From positions 103,374-167,373 of the forward strand of contig JAOANE010000046.1 of NCBI GenBank assembly GCA_025194985.1: 64,000 bases of DNA, written 5' to 3'. A program made the position numbers and the translations under genes. Of the stretch, positions 20,313-29,235 are shown piece by piece. Positions within the stretch are counted from its first letter, which is position 1. The number at the start of each line of letters is the position of its first letter. The stretch is from Regnicoccus frigidus. GTDB taxonomy: Bacteria; Cyanobacteriota; Cyanobacteriia; PCC-6307; Cyanobiaceae. The notes under the pieces are model-generated. The model saw only the letters and a program-made list of their open reading frames with translations, was not told where the DNA came from and made no database searches.

Positions 20313-21476
20313 CTACCACGTGTGGGCCGCCGCAGAGCCAGGCTCCCAGGGAGCGAAATCCTCTGCAAAACAACCCTCGTCAATGGCGCGGCCCATCGCC
20401 GTGGTGAAGCGGATCAGGTGGGTGAGGTTGTGCAGGCTCAGCAGGGTGCGGCCCAGCATTTCATCGCTGCGAATCAGGTGGCTGAGGTAAGCGCGGCTGT
20501 GGGTCCGGCAGGCCAGGCAGGGGCAGCTGGCATCGAGGGGTGTGTGGTCGTGGCGGAAGCGGGCATTGCGCAGGTTCCAGCGTTCCCCTCCCACCAGGGC
20601 GGTGCCGTGGCGTCCCAGTCGGGTCGGCAGGACGCAGTCGAACAGGTCGATCCCCTGGGCCACTGCGATGGCCATTTCGCGCAGGCTGCCGATGCCCATC
20701 AGGTAGCGGGGTTTGTGCTCCGGCAGCAACGGGGTGACCTGGCGAACGATTCGGTGCATCTCCTCCACCGGTTCACCGACGCTGACCCCGCCGATCGCGA
20801 TGCCCGGCAGGTCCATGGCCGCCACGGCCCTGGCGGATTGTTCCCGCAACAGGGGATAGAGGCCGCCCTGGACGATGCCGAACAGGGCCTGGTCGGCGCG
20901 GGTGTGGACGGCCGCACAGCGCTCCAGCCAGTCCTGGGTGCGCCGACAGGCCACGGCCACCTCGGCTTCGCTGGCCCCATAGGCAGGGCACTGGTCAAAG
21001 GCCATCACCACATCGGCCCCCAGGGCCATCTGAATCTCCATGGAGCGCTCCGGCGTCAGCGTGATCCGAGCGCCGTCGCGGGGGGAGCGGAAGACAACGC
21101 CGTGGTCGTCGATGCGATTGAGCGCCCCCAGGCTGAACACCTGATACCCGCCCGAGTCGGTGAGCAGGGGCCCGGGCCAGCCCATGAAACGGTGCAGTCC
21201 GCCGGCTTCCGCCACCACCGCTTCGCCGGGCTGGAGGTGCAGGTGATAGGTGTTGGCCAGCACCATCTGGGCGCCGGTGGTGGCTAATTGATCGGCGCTG
21301 ACCCCCTTGACGGTGGCCGCGGTGCCCACCGGCATGAAGCGTGGCGTCGTGATCACGCCGTGGGGGGTGTGAAACCTGCCGCAGCGTGCCTGGGTGTGCC
21401 GGCAGGAGGCGGTGCGCTCGTAATGAAAAGGAATGGCCGGAGTCGATCGACTGGCCCCTGCCCCAGGGGGTGACAA
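20313..21476 (-). CDS. tgt: tRNA-guanine transglycosylase
   Basis: Tgt swaps guanine 34 of GUN-anticodon tRNAs for a queuine precursor. Visible landmarks: TPRFMPVGTAATVKGV, LANTYHLHLQPG, LTDSGGYQVFSL, VVMAFDQCPAYGAS (substrate-binding Asp), RYLMGIGSLREMAIAVAQGIDLFDCVLPTR (nucleophile Asp) and the zinc ligands CPCLACRTHSRAYLSHL with a downstream His. The longest frame starts at TTG 21476; no ATG lies before the conserved region, so the exact start is uncertain. psbK follows. Confidence 0.94.
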   Translation of the reverse strand: MSPPGAGASRSTPAIPFHYERTASCRHTQARCGRFHTPHGVITTPRFMPVGTAATVKGVSADQLATTGAQMVLANTYHLHLQPGEAVVAEAGGLHRFMGWPGPLLTDSGGYQVFSLGALNRIDDHGVVFRSPRDGARITLTPERSMEIQMALGADVVMAFDQCPAYGASEAEVAVACRRTQDWLERCAAVHTRADQALFGIVQGGLYPLLREQSARAVAAMDLPGIAIGGVSVGEPVEEMHRIVRQVTPLLPEHKPRYLMGIGSLREMAIAVAQGIDLFDCVLPTRLGRHGTALVGGERWNLRNARFRHDHTPLDASCPCLACRTHSRAYLSHLIRSDEMLGRTLLSLHNLTHLIRFTTAMGRAIDEGCFAEDFAPWEPGSAAAHTW

Positions 21477-21512
21477 GGATGGGTTCGCTCAACGGTGGGT
21501 TGAACTTAAGGG

Positions 21513-22352
21513 GTGCCCCTCACGCCTGCCCCGCCGGTGATTCCCGCTCCGCCCGTGACGCCTCCCTCTTCCGGCCGTGCACGCGCCCCTGGATGGCTGC
21601 GGGATCTTGCTGGAGCCTGGGTCTTCTACAGCGTGCTGCCGCCCTGGCCCAGGCTGCAGCCGCGCTTCGAGCGCATCGCCCGTTTTGCGCCCTGGATCGG
21701 GCTGGTGCTGGGTGGCTTGCAGGCCCTGCTCTGGGGGGGCACCGCCCTCTGGCTGCCTGCGGAGGCCCGCGTGGCCCTGGTGCTGGCCCTGGGCTTCTGG
21801 CTCAGCGGCGGCCTTCACGTCGATGGGGTGATGGACACCGCCGATGGTCTCGCTGCCGGTGAACGCTCGCTTGAGGCGATGGACGACAGCCGGGTGGGGG
21901 CCAGTGGTGTGCTGGCCTTCACGCTGCTGCTACTGCTGCGGGCCGCCGCCCTGCTGAGCCTGGCGGCGGCCGCCTCTGCGGCAGTGGTGGCGCAGGTGTT
22001 GATCTGGTCAGCGGTCTGGGGACGGATGGCGCCGCTGCTGGCGATTGGGGCCTTCCCCTATCTGCGCCAGGACGGCACCGCTGGCTTTCATCGCCGCCAC
22101 TGGCTCGGCATCGGCCGGGAGTTGCGTCCCTCGTTACTGCTGCTGGCCGCACTGGCGCTCCAGGGGGCAGGGCCGCTGGGGTGGTTCTGGCAAGGCTGGC
22201 TGGGGCTGCTTCCGGCGCTGCTGGTGCCGCTCTGGCTGGGCCGGCGGCTGGGCGGCCACAGCGGCGACAGCTATGGGGCCTGCGTTGAGTGGACCGACAC
22301 CCTGGCCCTGCTGCTGATGGCCCTGGTGATCTCAGCGGGCTGGCTGATCTGA
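21513..22352 (+). CDS. cobS: adenosylcobinamide-GDP ribazoletransferase (cobalamin synthase)
   Basis: CobS joins alpha-ribazole to adenosylcobinamide-GDP in the membrane, the last steps of B12 (here probably pseudocobalamin) assembly. The 279-residue polytopic protein has the family motifs GGLHVDGVMDTADGLA, RVGASGVLAF and GGHSGDSYGA. The GTG start is followed by a Pro-rich extension with two hexapeptide copies (PAPPVI, PAPPVT). Its 3' end overlaps the convergent histidine kinase gene by 21 bp. It is divergent from tgt. Confidence 0.92.
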   Translation: MPLTPAPPVIPAPPVTPPSSGRARAPGWLRDLAGAWVFYSVLPPWPRLQPRFERIARFAPWIGLVLGGLQALLWGGTALWLPAEARVALVLALGFWLSGGLHVDGVMDTADGLAAGERSLEAMDDSRVGASGVLAFTLLLLLRAAALLSLAAAASAAVVAQVLIWSAVWGRMAPLLAIGAFPYLRQDGTAGFHRRHWLGIGRELRPSLLLLAALALQGAGPLGWFWQGWLGLLPALLVPLWLGRRLGGHSGDSYGACVEWTDTLALLLMALVISAGWLI

Positions 22353-23474
22353 GGGCAGGCTGAGGCAGAAAGCATTCCCCTCGCCGGGCAGGTCCGCAGC
22401 AACGGCCTGGGGGGGCTGGATCAGCTGCAGTTCACCACCCAAGCTGTGGGCCAGCTGCCTGGCCAGGGCGAGGCCCACCCCCGTTCCCGAGAGCCCCTCC
22501 GACGTTGCGCCTCGGACCCCTCGCTCGAAGATCGCCTCTCGCTCGTTGAGGCCGATTGGCGGCCCCCCATCCCAGACCGTGAGGCGAAGCCTGCCTGACT
22601 GGCTGTCGTTCTGGCTAGCTGGCTGGCTGCAGTGGAGTCCAACGGCGCTGCCTTTCGGGCTGTAGCGGAAGGCATTTTCAAGCAGATTCGCCAGGATTTC
22701 AGCCACGGCTCCGCTGTCGCCGCTCCAGTCGGGACGCCACCCGGGCCCGAACCAGTCGCGGTCCTGCAAGGACGCGGTGGCCGCTGCCCGCTGCAGCAAG
22801 GGGTCCAGGCGCTCCTGCAGAGGCTGCGCTTGCCCGGAGCTCAGCGAGGGGGGCAGCAGCAGGGGGTGGGGCTCGGCGCTCACCGAGTCCAGCTCCAGGC
22901 GGCTCCCCAGGCTGTCGATGGCGTCGACGTAACGATTCAGCTGGCGTTCTTCCTCCAGCAGGCCGTCGACGAGGGAACGGTTCTCGGGATCACGTTCCAG
23001 TCGCCGTTTCAACAGTTGGCCGAAGGTGCGCAAGGCAGCCAGCGGATTGCGGAGCTGGTGCACGAGCAACCGCAAATCCCGGTCCTGGCCCTCCAGCTGA
23101 CCCTGCAGGCGCTGATTGTCGAGGTCAAAGCAGCGGGCTTCGGTCAGGCAGTGCGCCACCGCCTGGAGACGGACGCTCAGGCTCGGTGGCCAGGGAAGTT
23201 GGGCTGTTTCCACCCGCAGGGCTCCCAGCAGCAGTCGGTCCTGACGCAAGGGCAGCCAACGCCGCTCGGCGCTGGGCAGTTGCAGGCTGCGGTCCTCGTC
23301 AACGGCCGGCAGAATCCGATCGTCGCGGGGCCAGTGGCCGACGGGAATCAGGCCGGGTTTGCCATCGCCCCCTGGCAAGGCGAGGTAAACCACCAGAGAG
23401 CGAAGGTCGGGACGGTCGGAGAACTGGGCCAGCTGATGGCCGAGCAAGGTCAGGAAGCGGGCGGAGATCTCCAT
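22332..23474 (-). CDS. sensor histidine kinase, soluble
   Basis: From ATG 23474 the protein has 380 residues and no membrane segment. Residues 1-120 look like a GAF-type sensor region (LRSLVVYLALP...). The dimerisation/phosphoacceptor segment LLVHQLRNPLAALRT places the phospho-His at residue 139, followed by the ATP-binding domain: N box LANLLENAFRYSP, G1 VWDGGPPIG, F box IFERG and G2 GTGVGLALARQL. A GTG at 23573 would add 33 residues. No response regulator is adjacent. The signal is unknown. Confidence 0.88.
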   Translation of the reverse strand: MEISARFLTLLGHQLAQFSDRPDLRSLVVYLALPGGDGKPGLIPVGHWPRDDRILPAVDEDRSLQLPSAERRWLPLRQDRLLLGALRVETAQLPWPPSLSVRLQAVAHCLTEARCFDLDNQRLQGQLEGQDRDLRLLVHQLRNPLAALRTFGQLLKRRLERDPENRSLVDGLLEEERQLNRYVDAIDSLGSRLELDSVSAEPHPLLLPPSLSSGQAQPLQERLDPLLQRAAATASLQDRDWFGPGWRPDWSGDSGAVAEILANLLENAFRYSPKGSAVGLHCSQPASQNDSQSGRLRLTVWDGGPPIGLNEREAIFERGVRGATSEGLSGTGVGLALARQLAHSLGGELQLIQPPQAVAADLPGEGNAFCLSLPSDQPAR

Positions 23475-23879
23475 CGGTGACTGGGCTTGACGCTGAAACC
23501 GTGAAATTTGCGCTCGGATGTTGGGATCCAGTAAAAAAGGCGTAATATTTGAGTATCGACCAATACTTCGCACTCCGGGAGCCGGATCACCAAGCGAAGC
23601 AGAGGCGGCCTTCGTTGCATCCCCTTGCAGCTGAGGTTACAGCAGAGGCAGACACGTCCCTCTGTTGTTCGATGGCCTGTTTTCAGGCCATCGCGTCACT
23701 GTTGGCCTGGTTGCAGAGAGTCCCTTATCCGGGTGATCCTCTGTTATCTCCTCCACCCGGCAGAAAGTTGTTTGGGAGTTGGCAAGCATGCTCCTTTTGA
23801 GTGTGCCGCCGCTTTGGCTCGCCCCTGGCCCGCCATTTTCCTACCCATCCTCATCCTCCTCCCCTTTGGGAGTGGTTTC
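23475..23879. other. leader region between histidine kinase and DUF3155 gene
   Basis: About 400 bp divergent spacer with no supported coding frame. It contains a perfect stem-loop (23670-23693) and a short hairpin covering the DUF3155 ribosome site (23859-23872). It could hold a structured 5' leader or a small RNA; no known RNA family was recognised. Confidence 0.5.
23670..23693 (+). other. perfect 10-bp stem-loop in the leader of the DUF3155 gene
   Basis: CGATGGCCTG-TTTT-CAGGCCATCG is an exact inverted repeat with a four-T loop. No T-run follows on the plus strand, so it is not a standard terminator. It lies 187 bp before the DUF3155 start, in otherwise non-coding DNA. Confidence 0.65.
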
Positions 23880-24251
23880 ATGTCAAAGAAGCGCAAGCGG
23901 ATCAGCCGCCGTCGTCTTGCCGGTCAGCGCGTGCTCGCCCACATTCCCACCCATAACCTTGAAACTGGTGAACACAAGCCGGTCACGGCCGCCCGTCGGT
24001 TCATCGCCGAATCCGGCCTGCAGCCCCCGGCCTTGCTGAATGTGCGCCGCAACGAGCACACCACGGATCGTTTTTTCTGGGGTGAAAAGGGCCTGTTCAG
24101 CGCCCAATACGCTGAGGAGAATCACTTTCTGTTCCCTTCCCTGCGGCTGATCGTGGATCAGATCGGTGAAGACGCGCTCTTTGCCGGCCTTGAGCCCACC
24201 GGCTCCGACGACTGGGAAGAAATGGAAGAGTACGAATACGCCTTCGTTTGA
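23880..24251 (+). CDS. DUF3155 family protein
   Basis: The 123-residue protein begins with a very basic stretch (MSKKRKRISRRRLAGQRVL) and ends strongly acidic (DDWEEMEEYEYAF). The middle, HKPVTAARRFIAE, matches my memory of the cyanobacteria-specific DUF3155 family, which has no known function. The charge layout suggests nucleic-acid or protein binding. A GGGAG ribosome site (23868-23872) lies 7 nt before the ATG and can pair with CTCCC at 23859-23863, a possible translational brake. Confidence 0.8.
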   Translation: MSKKRKRISRRRLAGQRVLAHIPTHNLETGEHKPVTAARRFIAESGLQPPALLNVRRNEHTTDRFFWGEKGLFSAQYAEENHFLFPSLRLIVDQIGEDALFAGLEPTGSDDWEEMEEYEYAFV

Positions 24252-24369
24252 CGCCGAAGGCCTGATGCCGAAGCAGGCCCAATCATCCTCTTGCCGGTTC
24301 ATCCCGGCTCCGGGGTGCTTGGGGTGGCCGATCTAAGCCTGGCTTGCTTGTTCAAGGCCACTCCTTCGC

Positions 24370-24963
24370 TCACGGCAATTGTTCCTTCAGGAACGTCCGC
24401 AGCATCGGAAACAGGCCGACGTCGATCGTGTGTCCACCGCTGAAGCGCAGCAGCTCGGCGCTGCCGCCCGCTTCACGCAACTGGCGCAGCACCTCTTCAC
24501 TCGCTGCCACCGGCACCACCGGGTCTTGTTCGCCATGGGTGAGTAACACCCGGGCCAGCGGTGCTTGTGGGGCCCAGCCGGGGTGGGGATAGCCGCTGCA
24601 GGCGATCAGGCCGGCCAGCGGCAGGCCGCTAGCCACATCGAGGGCCATGGCCGCCCCCTGGGAAAAGCCCAGCACCACGGTGGCCTCTAGCGGAATCGAC
24701 TCCGCGAGCACCAGCAGCCGCTGGCGCAGATCCATACGGGCGGGCGGCAGCCCTGGCCATTCCGGTTGCTGCAGGTCGTACCACTGCCTGCCCACCCCGT
24801 GGGGATGGGGCTCCGGAGCTCGTAAAGCCACAAGGGCCACGGCCGGCCCTCCCAGTTCTTCGCCGAGATCGAGCAGGTCGTCGGCGTCCGCGCCCCAGCC
24901 ATGCAGGAGCACAAGGCGCTGTTTGGCGTCGGCGGGGCCTTGCTGCAGCTGGTCCTGGGTCAT
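24370..24963 (-). CDS. alpha/beta hydrolase, phospholipase/carboxylesterase type
   Basis: A 197-residue cytosolic esterase of the YpfH/acyl-protein-thioesterase-like group. The oxyanion motif LLHGWGADADDLLDL is followed by the nucleophile elbow GFSQGA (Ser101), Asp147 in HGEQDPVVP and His178 in SGGHTI, a complete catalytic triad. There is no signal peptide. It is divergent from purH with 59 bp between the starts. The natural ester substrate is unknown. Confidence 0.88.
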   Translation of the reverse strand: MTQDQLQQGPADAKQRLVLLHGWGADADDLLDLGEELGGPAVALVALRAPEPHPHGVGRQWYDLQQPEWPGLPPARMDLRQRLLVLAESIPLEATVVLGFSQGAAMALDVASGLPLAGLIACSGYPHPGWAPQAPLARVLLTHGEQDPVVPVAASEEVLRQLREAGGSAELLRFSGGHTIDVGLFPMLRTFLKEQLP

Positions 24964-25022
24964 GGGGAGGGAAGCAAATGGGAGCTCTGGGTAGGTTGTG
25001 GCGATTCAGTTCGGCGATCGCC

Positions 25023-26579
25023 ATGCCACCCACGGCCCTCCTGAGTGTGTCGGATAAGGAAGGGGTCGTGGCCCTGGCTGAAGCGCTCCACCGCAGCCAC
25101 GGCTACCAGCTCCTCTCCAGCGGTGGCACCGCTTCGGTGCTGGCGGCGGCTGGCCTGCCGGTGACGCGGGTGGCCGATCACACCGGATCCGCTGAGATCC
25201 TCGGTGGGCGCGTCAAAACCCTGCACCCCCGCATCCATGGCGGCATCCTGGCCAGACGCGATGACCCGGGTCATCAGGCCGACCTGCAGGCCCAGGCCAT
25301 TCCCTTGATCGACCTGGTGGTCGTGAACCTCTATCCGTTTGTGGCCACGGTGGCCGATCCGGCCGTGGACTGGGAGCAGGCGATCGAAACCATCGACATC
25401 GGCGGCCCGGCGATGCTGCGGGCCGCGGCCAAGAACCATGTCGATGTGGCCGTTCTCACCCGCCCCGAGCAGTACGGACCGTTTCTCGCCGCCCTGGCGG
25501 AGGGGCGGCTTGATCAGGCTTTCCGCCGCCAGCTGGCCCTCGAGGCCTTCCGGCACACCGCCGCCTATGACGCGGCCATCAGTGGCTGGCTCGAATCCCA
25601 GCTGGCCAGCGCGGCCGCTCCGCCCCTGCAGCTCCAGTTGCCGGCCCGGCAAACCCTGCGCTACGGCGAAAATCCCCACCAGAGCGCCGTCTGGTACAGC
25701 GCCCCGGACGCTGGCTGGGGCGCCGCCCGCCAGCTGCAGGGCAAGGAGCTCAGCACCAACAACTTGCTCGACCTCGACGCTGCCCTGGCCACCGTGCGTG
25801 AGTTCGGCTACGGCGTGCCGTTGCCTCAGGGAGGCCAGCCGGCGGCGGTGGTGGTGAAGCACACCAACCCCTGCGGTGTGGCGATCGGCGCTGACGGCAT
25901 CGAGGCCCTCAGCCGGGCCCTCGATGCCGACAGGGTCTCGGCCTTCGGCGGCATCGTGGCCGTCAACAGTCCGGTGGAGCTGGAGGCCGCCCGCCTGCTC
26001 AGCGGCCTGTTTCTCGAATGCGTGGTGGCCCCGTCTTACAGCGCCGAAGCCCTGGCGCTGCTGGCGAGCAAGGCCAATCTGCGGCTGCTGGAACTGAGCG
26101 CCACCCTGATTCAGCGGGCCTCCCGCCGCCAGCTGCGCAGCGTGCTCGGTGGGGTGCTGGAGCAGGAGCTCGACGACCAATCCGCCTCCGAGGACAGCTG
26201 GCAGGTGGTCAGCCGCCGGGCGCCGAGCAGCGCCGAACGCGACGACCTGCGCTTTGCCTGGCGCCTGGTGCGCCATGTGCGCTCCAATGCGATCGCCGTG
26301 GCTCGGGGCGGGATCAGCCTGGGGATCGGTGCCGGCCAGATGAACCGGGTGGGCTCCGCCCGGCTGGCCCTGGAAGCGGCCGGTGAGCAGGCAAGGGGCG
26401 CCGTGCTCTCCAGTGATGGCTTCTTCCCCTTCGCTGATACCGCGCAGCTGGCGGCCAGCCATGGGATCACCGCGCTGATTCAGCCGGGAGGAAGCAAGCG
26501 CGACGGCGAATCGATCGCGGCCTGTGACGACCACGATCTGGCCATGATCGTCACAGGCCGCCGCCATTTCCTGCATTAA
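25023..26579 (+). CDS. purH: bifunctional AICAR transformylase/IMP cyclohydrolase
   Basis: PurH performs the last two steps of IMP synthesis. The 518-residue protein starts ALLSVSDKEGVVALAEAL with the MGS-type cyclohydrolase fold (SSGGTASVLAAAG, GRVKTLHPRIHGGILARR) and continues with the transformylase domain (RYGENPHQSA, VVKHTNPCGVAIG, DRVSAFGGIVAVN, DGFFPFADTAQLAA). The start is taken at ATG 25023, where homology begins; an in-frame start at 24978 would add 15 residues. Confidence 0.96.
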   Translation: MPPTALLSVSDKEGVVALAEALHRSHGYQLLSSGGTASVLAAAGLPVTRVADHTGSAEILGGRVKTLHPRIHGGILARRDDPGHQADLQAQAIPLIDLVVVNLYPFVATVADPAVDWEQAIETIDIGGPAMLRAAAKNHVDVAVLTRPEQYGPFLAALAEGRLDQAFRRQLALEAFRHTAAYDAAISGWLESQLASAAAPPLQLQLPARQTLRYGENPHQSAVWYSAPDAGWGAARQLQGKELSTNNLLDLDAALATVREFGYGVPLPQGGQPAAVVVKHTNPCGVAIGADGIEALSRALDADRVSAFGGIVAVNSPVELEAARLLSGLFLECVVAPSYSAEALALLASKANLRLLELSATLIQRASRRQLRSVLGGVLEQELDDQSASEDSWQVVSRRAPSSAERDDLRFAWRLVRHVRSNAIAVARGGISLGIGAGQMNRVGSARLALEAAGEQARGAVLSSDGFFPFADTAQLAASHGITALIQPGGSKRDGESIAACDDHDLAMIVTGRRHFLH

Positions 26580-26633
26580 GCGGCGCAGGGGTGCGTGCCA
26601 GTTGTAACTTCGCTAGCAACGCCCCACCTCTCC

Positions 26634-27092
26634 ATGCCAGACGCCATCGCCTTCAACCTCAACTTCCTCCATCCCTTGTTGATGTGGTCGTTGCTGGCCC
26701 TCTCGGGCTATGCCCTTTTCCTGGGCATCAAGGCGAAGAAAACCCGCACGGCCGAGCTTGAACAACGCAAGGAACTGATCAAAGGCAAGTACGCCCAGCG
26801 CCACTACGTGATCGGCAGTCTGGTGCTGGCGGTGATGGTGCTGGGCAGTTTTGGTGGCATGGCCGTCACTTACTTGAACAACGGCAAGCTGTTCGTTGGC
26901 CCCCACCTGCTGGCAGGCCTCTCGATGGTGGGCCTGATCGCCGTGGCCGCCTCCCTCTCCCCCTGGATGCAGCGCGGCAATCTGATCGCCCGTAAGGTCC
27001 ACGTGGGCCTGAATATGACGGTGATGAGCCTGTTCCTCTGGCAGGCCGTCAGCGGGGTTCAGATCGTCAACAAGATCTGGGTCAATCGCTGA
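26634..27092 (+). CDS. DUF4079 family membrane protein
   Basis: A 152-residue polytopic protein with about four membrane helices (FLHPLLMWSLLALSGYALF, VIGSLVLAVMVLGSFGG, HLLAGLSMVGLIAVAASL, NMTVMSLFLWQAVSGVQIV) and a charged loop KAKKTRTAELEQRKEL. The conserved His residues in LHP, GPHLLAG and VHVGLN, in or near helices, resemble haem-ligand patterns of cytochrome-b561-like folds, but binding is unproven. DUF4079 is found in cyanobacteria and plastid-bearing lineages. It follows purH by 54 bp on the same strand. ATG 26634 is preferred to GTG 26595. Confidence 0.78.
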   Translation: MPDAIAFNLNFLHPLLMWSLLALSGYALFLGIKAKKTRTAELEQRKELIKGKYAQRHYVIGSLVLAVMVLGSFGGMAVTYLNNGKLFVGPHLLAGLSMVGLIAVAASLSPWMQRGNLIARKVHVGLNMTVMSLFLWQAVSGVQIVNKIWVNR

Positions 27093-27183
27093 CATTCATC
27101 AGCCGGATCAAGACTCAGCAGGATCAAGCCCTGCCTGGTGGCCACAAGCCACAACAGGCTGTCCGCGATGGCCGGCTCCGCGT

Positions 27184-27822
27184 TCAGAAGTGAGCCCGGC
27201 GCCTTGGCGGGCAGCTGAGGTTGTGGTTGGCGTGAAAATCTTCCTGAACCTTCCAGGTGAGTTTGCGGGAGACCTGACGCACGATCTGGCGAAGCAAATG
27301 GTCTCCACTTGACTGCACCAGGCCATCTGGGAGCAGACCGATCACGGCAGGCAGGCGAATCCAGACACTCAGGTCGAGTTCCCAGCACACCTGGGTGCCA
27401 GGCCCGTGCTCAAGCTCCAGCCGCTCAAGCTGCAACGTGGCCTTGAAATCCACGTCGTAGATCTCCTGGAGTGAGGGATCGCCATCGGCCAACGGGACGG
27501 TGACGATGCGGTAAATCCCTTCGCTCTGGGGCAGCAACTCCAGGGCGATCGTGGGTTCGACCTCAAAGCCGAAATTCCCGAAACGACCCAGGGTCAGGGC
27601 ATAGCCGTTCTGGCCGATCGACAGCACCTTCATCGGGGCGGCGCAGCGGCGGAACCAGCCGTCGTGGTGGTCGAGGTAGTTGGCAACCAGCGGTGCCTCC
27701 GAGCGCATTTCCATCAGGTCGGCGAACTGGCTGCTGTAGCAGCGCACGCGCGGATCGGACCCGTCTCGTAGCCGGGCACTGGCCACGGTGGCGGATGGAA
27801 TGCGGGGATGGGCGATGGACAA
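27184..27822 (-). CDS. DUF1997 family protein
   Basis: The 212-residue protein has the DUF1997 pattern known from cyanobacteria and plastids: a segment near VANYLDHHDGWFRR, then VLSIGQNGYALTLGRFGNFGFEVEP, and the C-terminal LLRQIVRQVSRKLTWKVQEDFH. It has no signal peptide or membrane helix. It resembles START/SRPBCC-like lipid-binding folds, which is only an inference. It is downstream of ispH on the same strand with a 104-bp gap. Confidence 0.78.
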   Translation of the reverse strand: MSIAHPRIPSATVASARLRDGSDPRVRCYSSQFADLMEMRSEAPLVANYLDHHDGWFRRCAAPMKVLSIGQNGYALTLGRFGNFGFEVEPTIALELLPQSEGIYRIVTVPLADGDPSLQEIYDVDFKATLQLERLELEHGPGTQVCWELDLSVWIRLPAVIGLLPDGLVQSSGDHLLRQIVRQVSRKLTWKVQEDFHANHNLSCPPRRRAHF

Positions 27823-27926
27823 AAGACTCCGATTTCCCCCCTTGCCCGGCCAGGAGAGCAGATCAATGAGGGCAATCCCAATCTAGGTGTCAAAAGCCAG
27901 CCGAGTTGGCGCCGCTGTGACAGCGA

Positions 27927-29123
27927 TCAGTTGTCGCACAGGTCCATCAGATGGCGGATGACGTCTTCAACCACCCGGTCGGGGGTGGAGGCCCCAGAGG
28001 TGATGCCCACCCGCAGCGGGCCGGCGGGCAGGAATGGGGTGACCGATTCAAGATCGCCGCCCAGGGGCATGTGCTCAATCTGGTTGCCAGGACCGATCCG
28101 CTCCGGCGTATCGATGTGAAAGGAGCGGATGCCCCGGCTGATCGCAATCTCCTGGAGGTGGGTGGTGTTCGAGGAGTTGTAACCGCCGATCACCACCATC
28201 AGATCAAGCGGTTCGTCCACCAGGGAGAACATGGCGTCCTGACGTTCCTGGGTGGCGTCGCAGATCGTATTGAAGGCGAGGAAGTGCTCGTTCAGTGCGA
28301 CCGGGCCATGGCGTTGCAGCATGGTGCGCTCGAACATCCGGCCGATTTCCTCCGTTTCGCTCTTGAGCATGGTGGTCTGATTGGCCACGCCAACCCTGGA
28401 GAGGTCTCGGTCGGGGTCGAAACCGGGCGAGCAGGCTTTGGCAAAATGCTCGATGAACGCTTGGCGATTGCCCTTGCCGAGGATGTAGTCGCAGACCATC
28501 TGGGCTTCGGTCAGGCCGAGAACCACCAGATAGGTTCCGGCGAAGGAACTGGTGGCCAGGGTTTCCTCGTGCTTCACCTTGCCGTGGATGATCGAGGTGA
28601 AGGCATGTTTCTTGTGCTTCTCCACCGTGTTCCACACCTTCGACACCCAGGGACAGGTGGTGTCGACGATGTGACAGCCCCGCTCGTTGAGGAGTTGCAT
28701 CTCCTGCACCGTGGCGCCGAAGGCCGGCAGGATCACCACATCACCGACGCCCACCTCTGAAAAATCCTTGACCCCATCTTCGACCTGGATGAACATCACG
28801 TTCATCTCGCGCAGATGGTCGTTCACCGAGGGGTTGTGGATGATCTCGTTGGTGATCCAGATCCGTTCGGTGGGGAAGTGACGTCGGGTTTCGTAGGCCA
28901 TGGCCACGGCCCGCTCCACACCCCAGCAAAAGCCGAAGGCTTCGGCCAGTCGAATCGTGAGCCGGCCATGGCGCAGTTCGTAGCCGTTTTCACGGATGGT
29001 GGCGATCAGTTCGCTCTGATAGGCCTCCTCCAGGTTTCCGGACACCTCTTCAGCCCGACCGAAGCCGCGGCGGTTGTAGCGCTCGGAATGGTGCAGCGAG
29101 CGTTTGAAGGCGCGGGTGTCCAT
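27927..29123 (-). CDS. ispH: 4-hydroxy-3-methylbut-2-enyl diphosphate reductase
   Basis: IspH makes IPP and DMAPP, the final step of the MEP isoprenoid pathway, with an iron-sulfur cluster. The three cluster cysteines are visible in GFCWGVERAV, DTTCPWVSKVW and TICDATQERQ; the substrate residues IIHNPSVN, NQTTMLKSET and GGYNSSNTTHL are present. At 398 residues it has the N- and C-terminal extensions of the cyanobacterial/plastid form. It is downstream of amt but separated from it by a terminator, so it is transcribed independently. Confidence 0.96.
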   Translation of the reverse strand: MDTRAFKRSLHHSERYNRRGFGRAEEVSGNLEEAYQSELIATIRENGYELRHGRLTIRLAEAFGFCWGVERAVAMAYETRRHFPTERIWITNEIIHNPSVNDHLREMNVMFIQVEDGVKDFSEVGVGDVVILPAFGATVQEMQLLNERGCHIVDTTCPWVSKVWNTVEKHKKHAFTSIIHGKVKHEETLATSSFAGTYLVVLGLTEAQMVCDYILGKGNRQAFIEHFAKACSPGFDPDRDLSRVGVANQTTMLKSETEEIGRMFERTMLQRHGPVALNEHFLAFNTICDATQERQDAMFSLVDEPLDLMVVIGGYNSSNTTHLQEIAISRGIRSFHIDTPERIGPGNQIEHMPLGGDLESVTPFLPAGPLRVGITSGASTPDRVVEDVIRHLMDLCDN

Positions 29124-29178
29124 GGCAACGCCGTCTCAATGTCCGCTGACTCTATGGGCCAAGCCCAGCGGTTGGCGC

Positions 29179-29207
29179 AAAAAAAACCCACGGCCGAAGC
29201 CGTGGGT
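29179..29207 (-). terminator. rho-independent terminator of the ammonium transporter gene
   Basis: On the minus strand, CCCACGGC-TTCG-GCCGTGGG forms a perfect 8-bp stem with a TTCG loop, followed by eight T residues, about 30 bp after the amt stop codon. Confidence 0.93.
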
Positions 29208-29235
29208 GCAAGAAGCCAAACAGGGGTGGATCCGA

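Noticed and set aside
23549..23800. 83-codon frame in the DUF3155 leader
   Set aside because: Low-complexity translation without motif, crosses the perfect stem-loop; more likely leader RNA than gene.
27059..27388. Minus-strand frame between DUF4079 and DUF1997 genes
   Set aside because: It overlaps both well-supported genes and has no recognisable motif.
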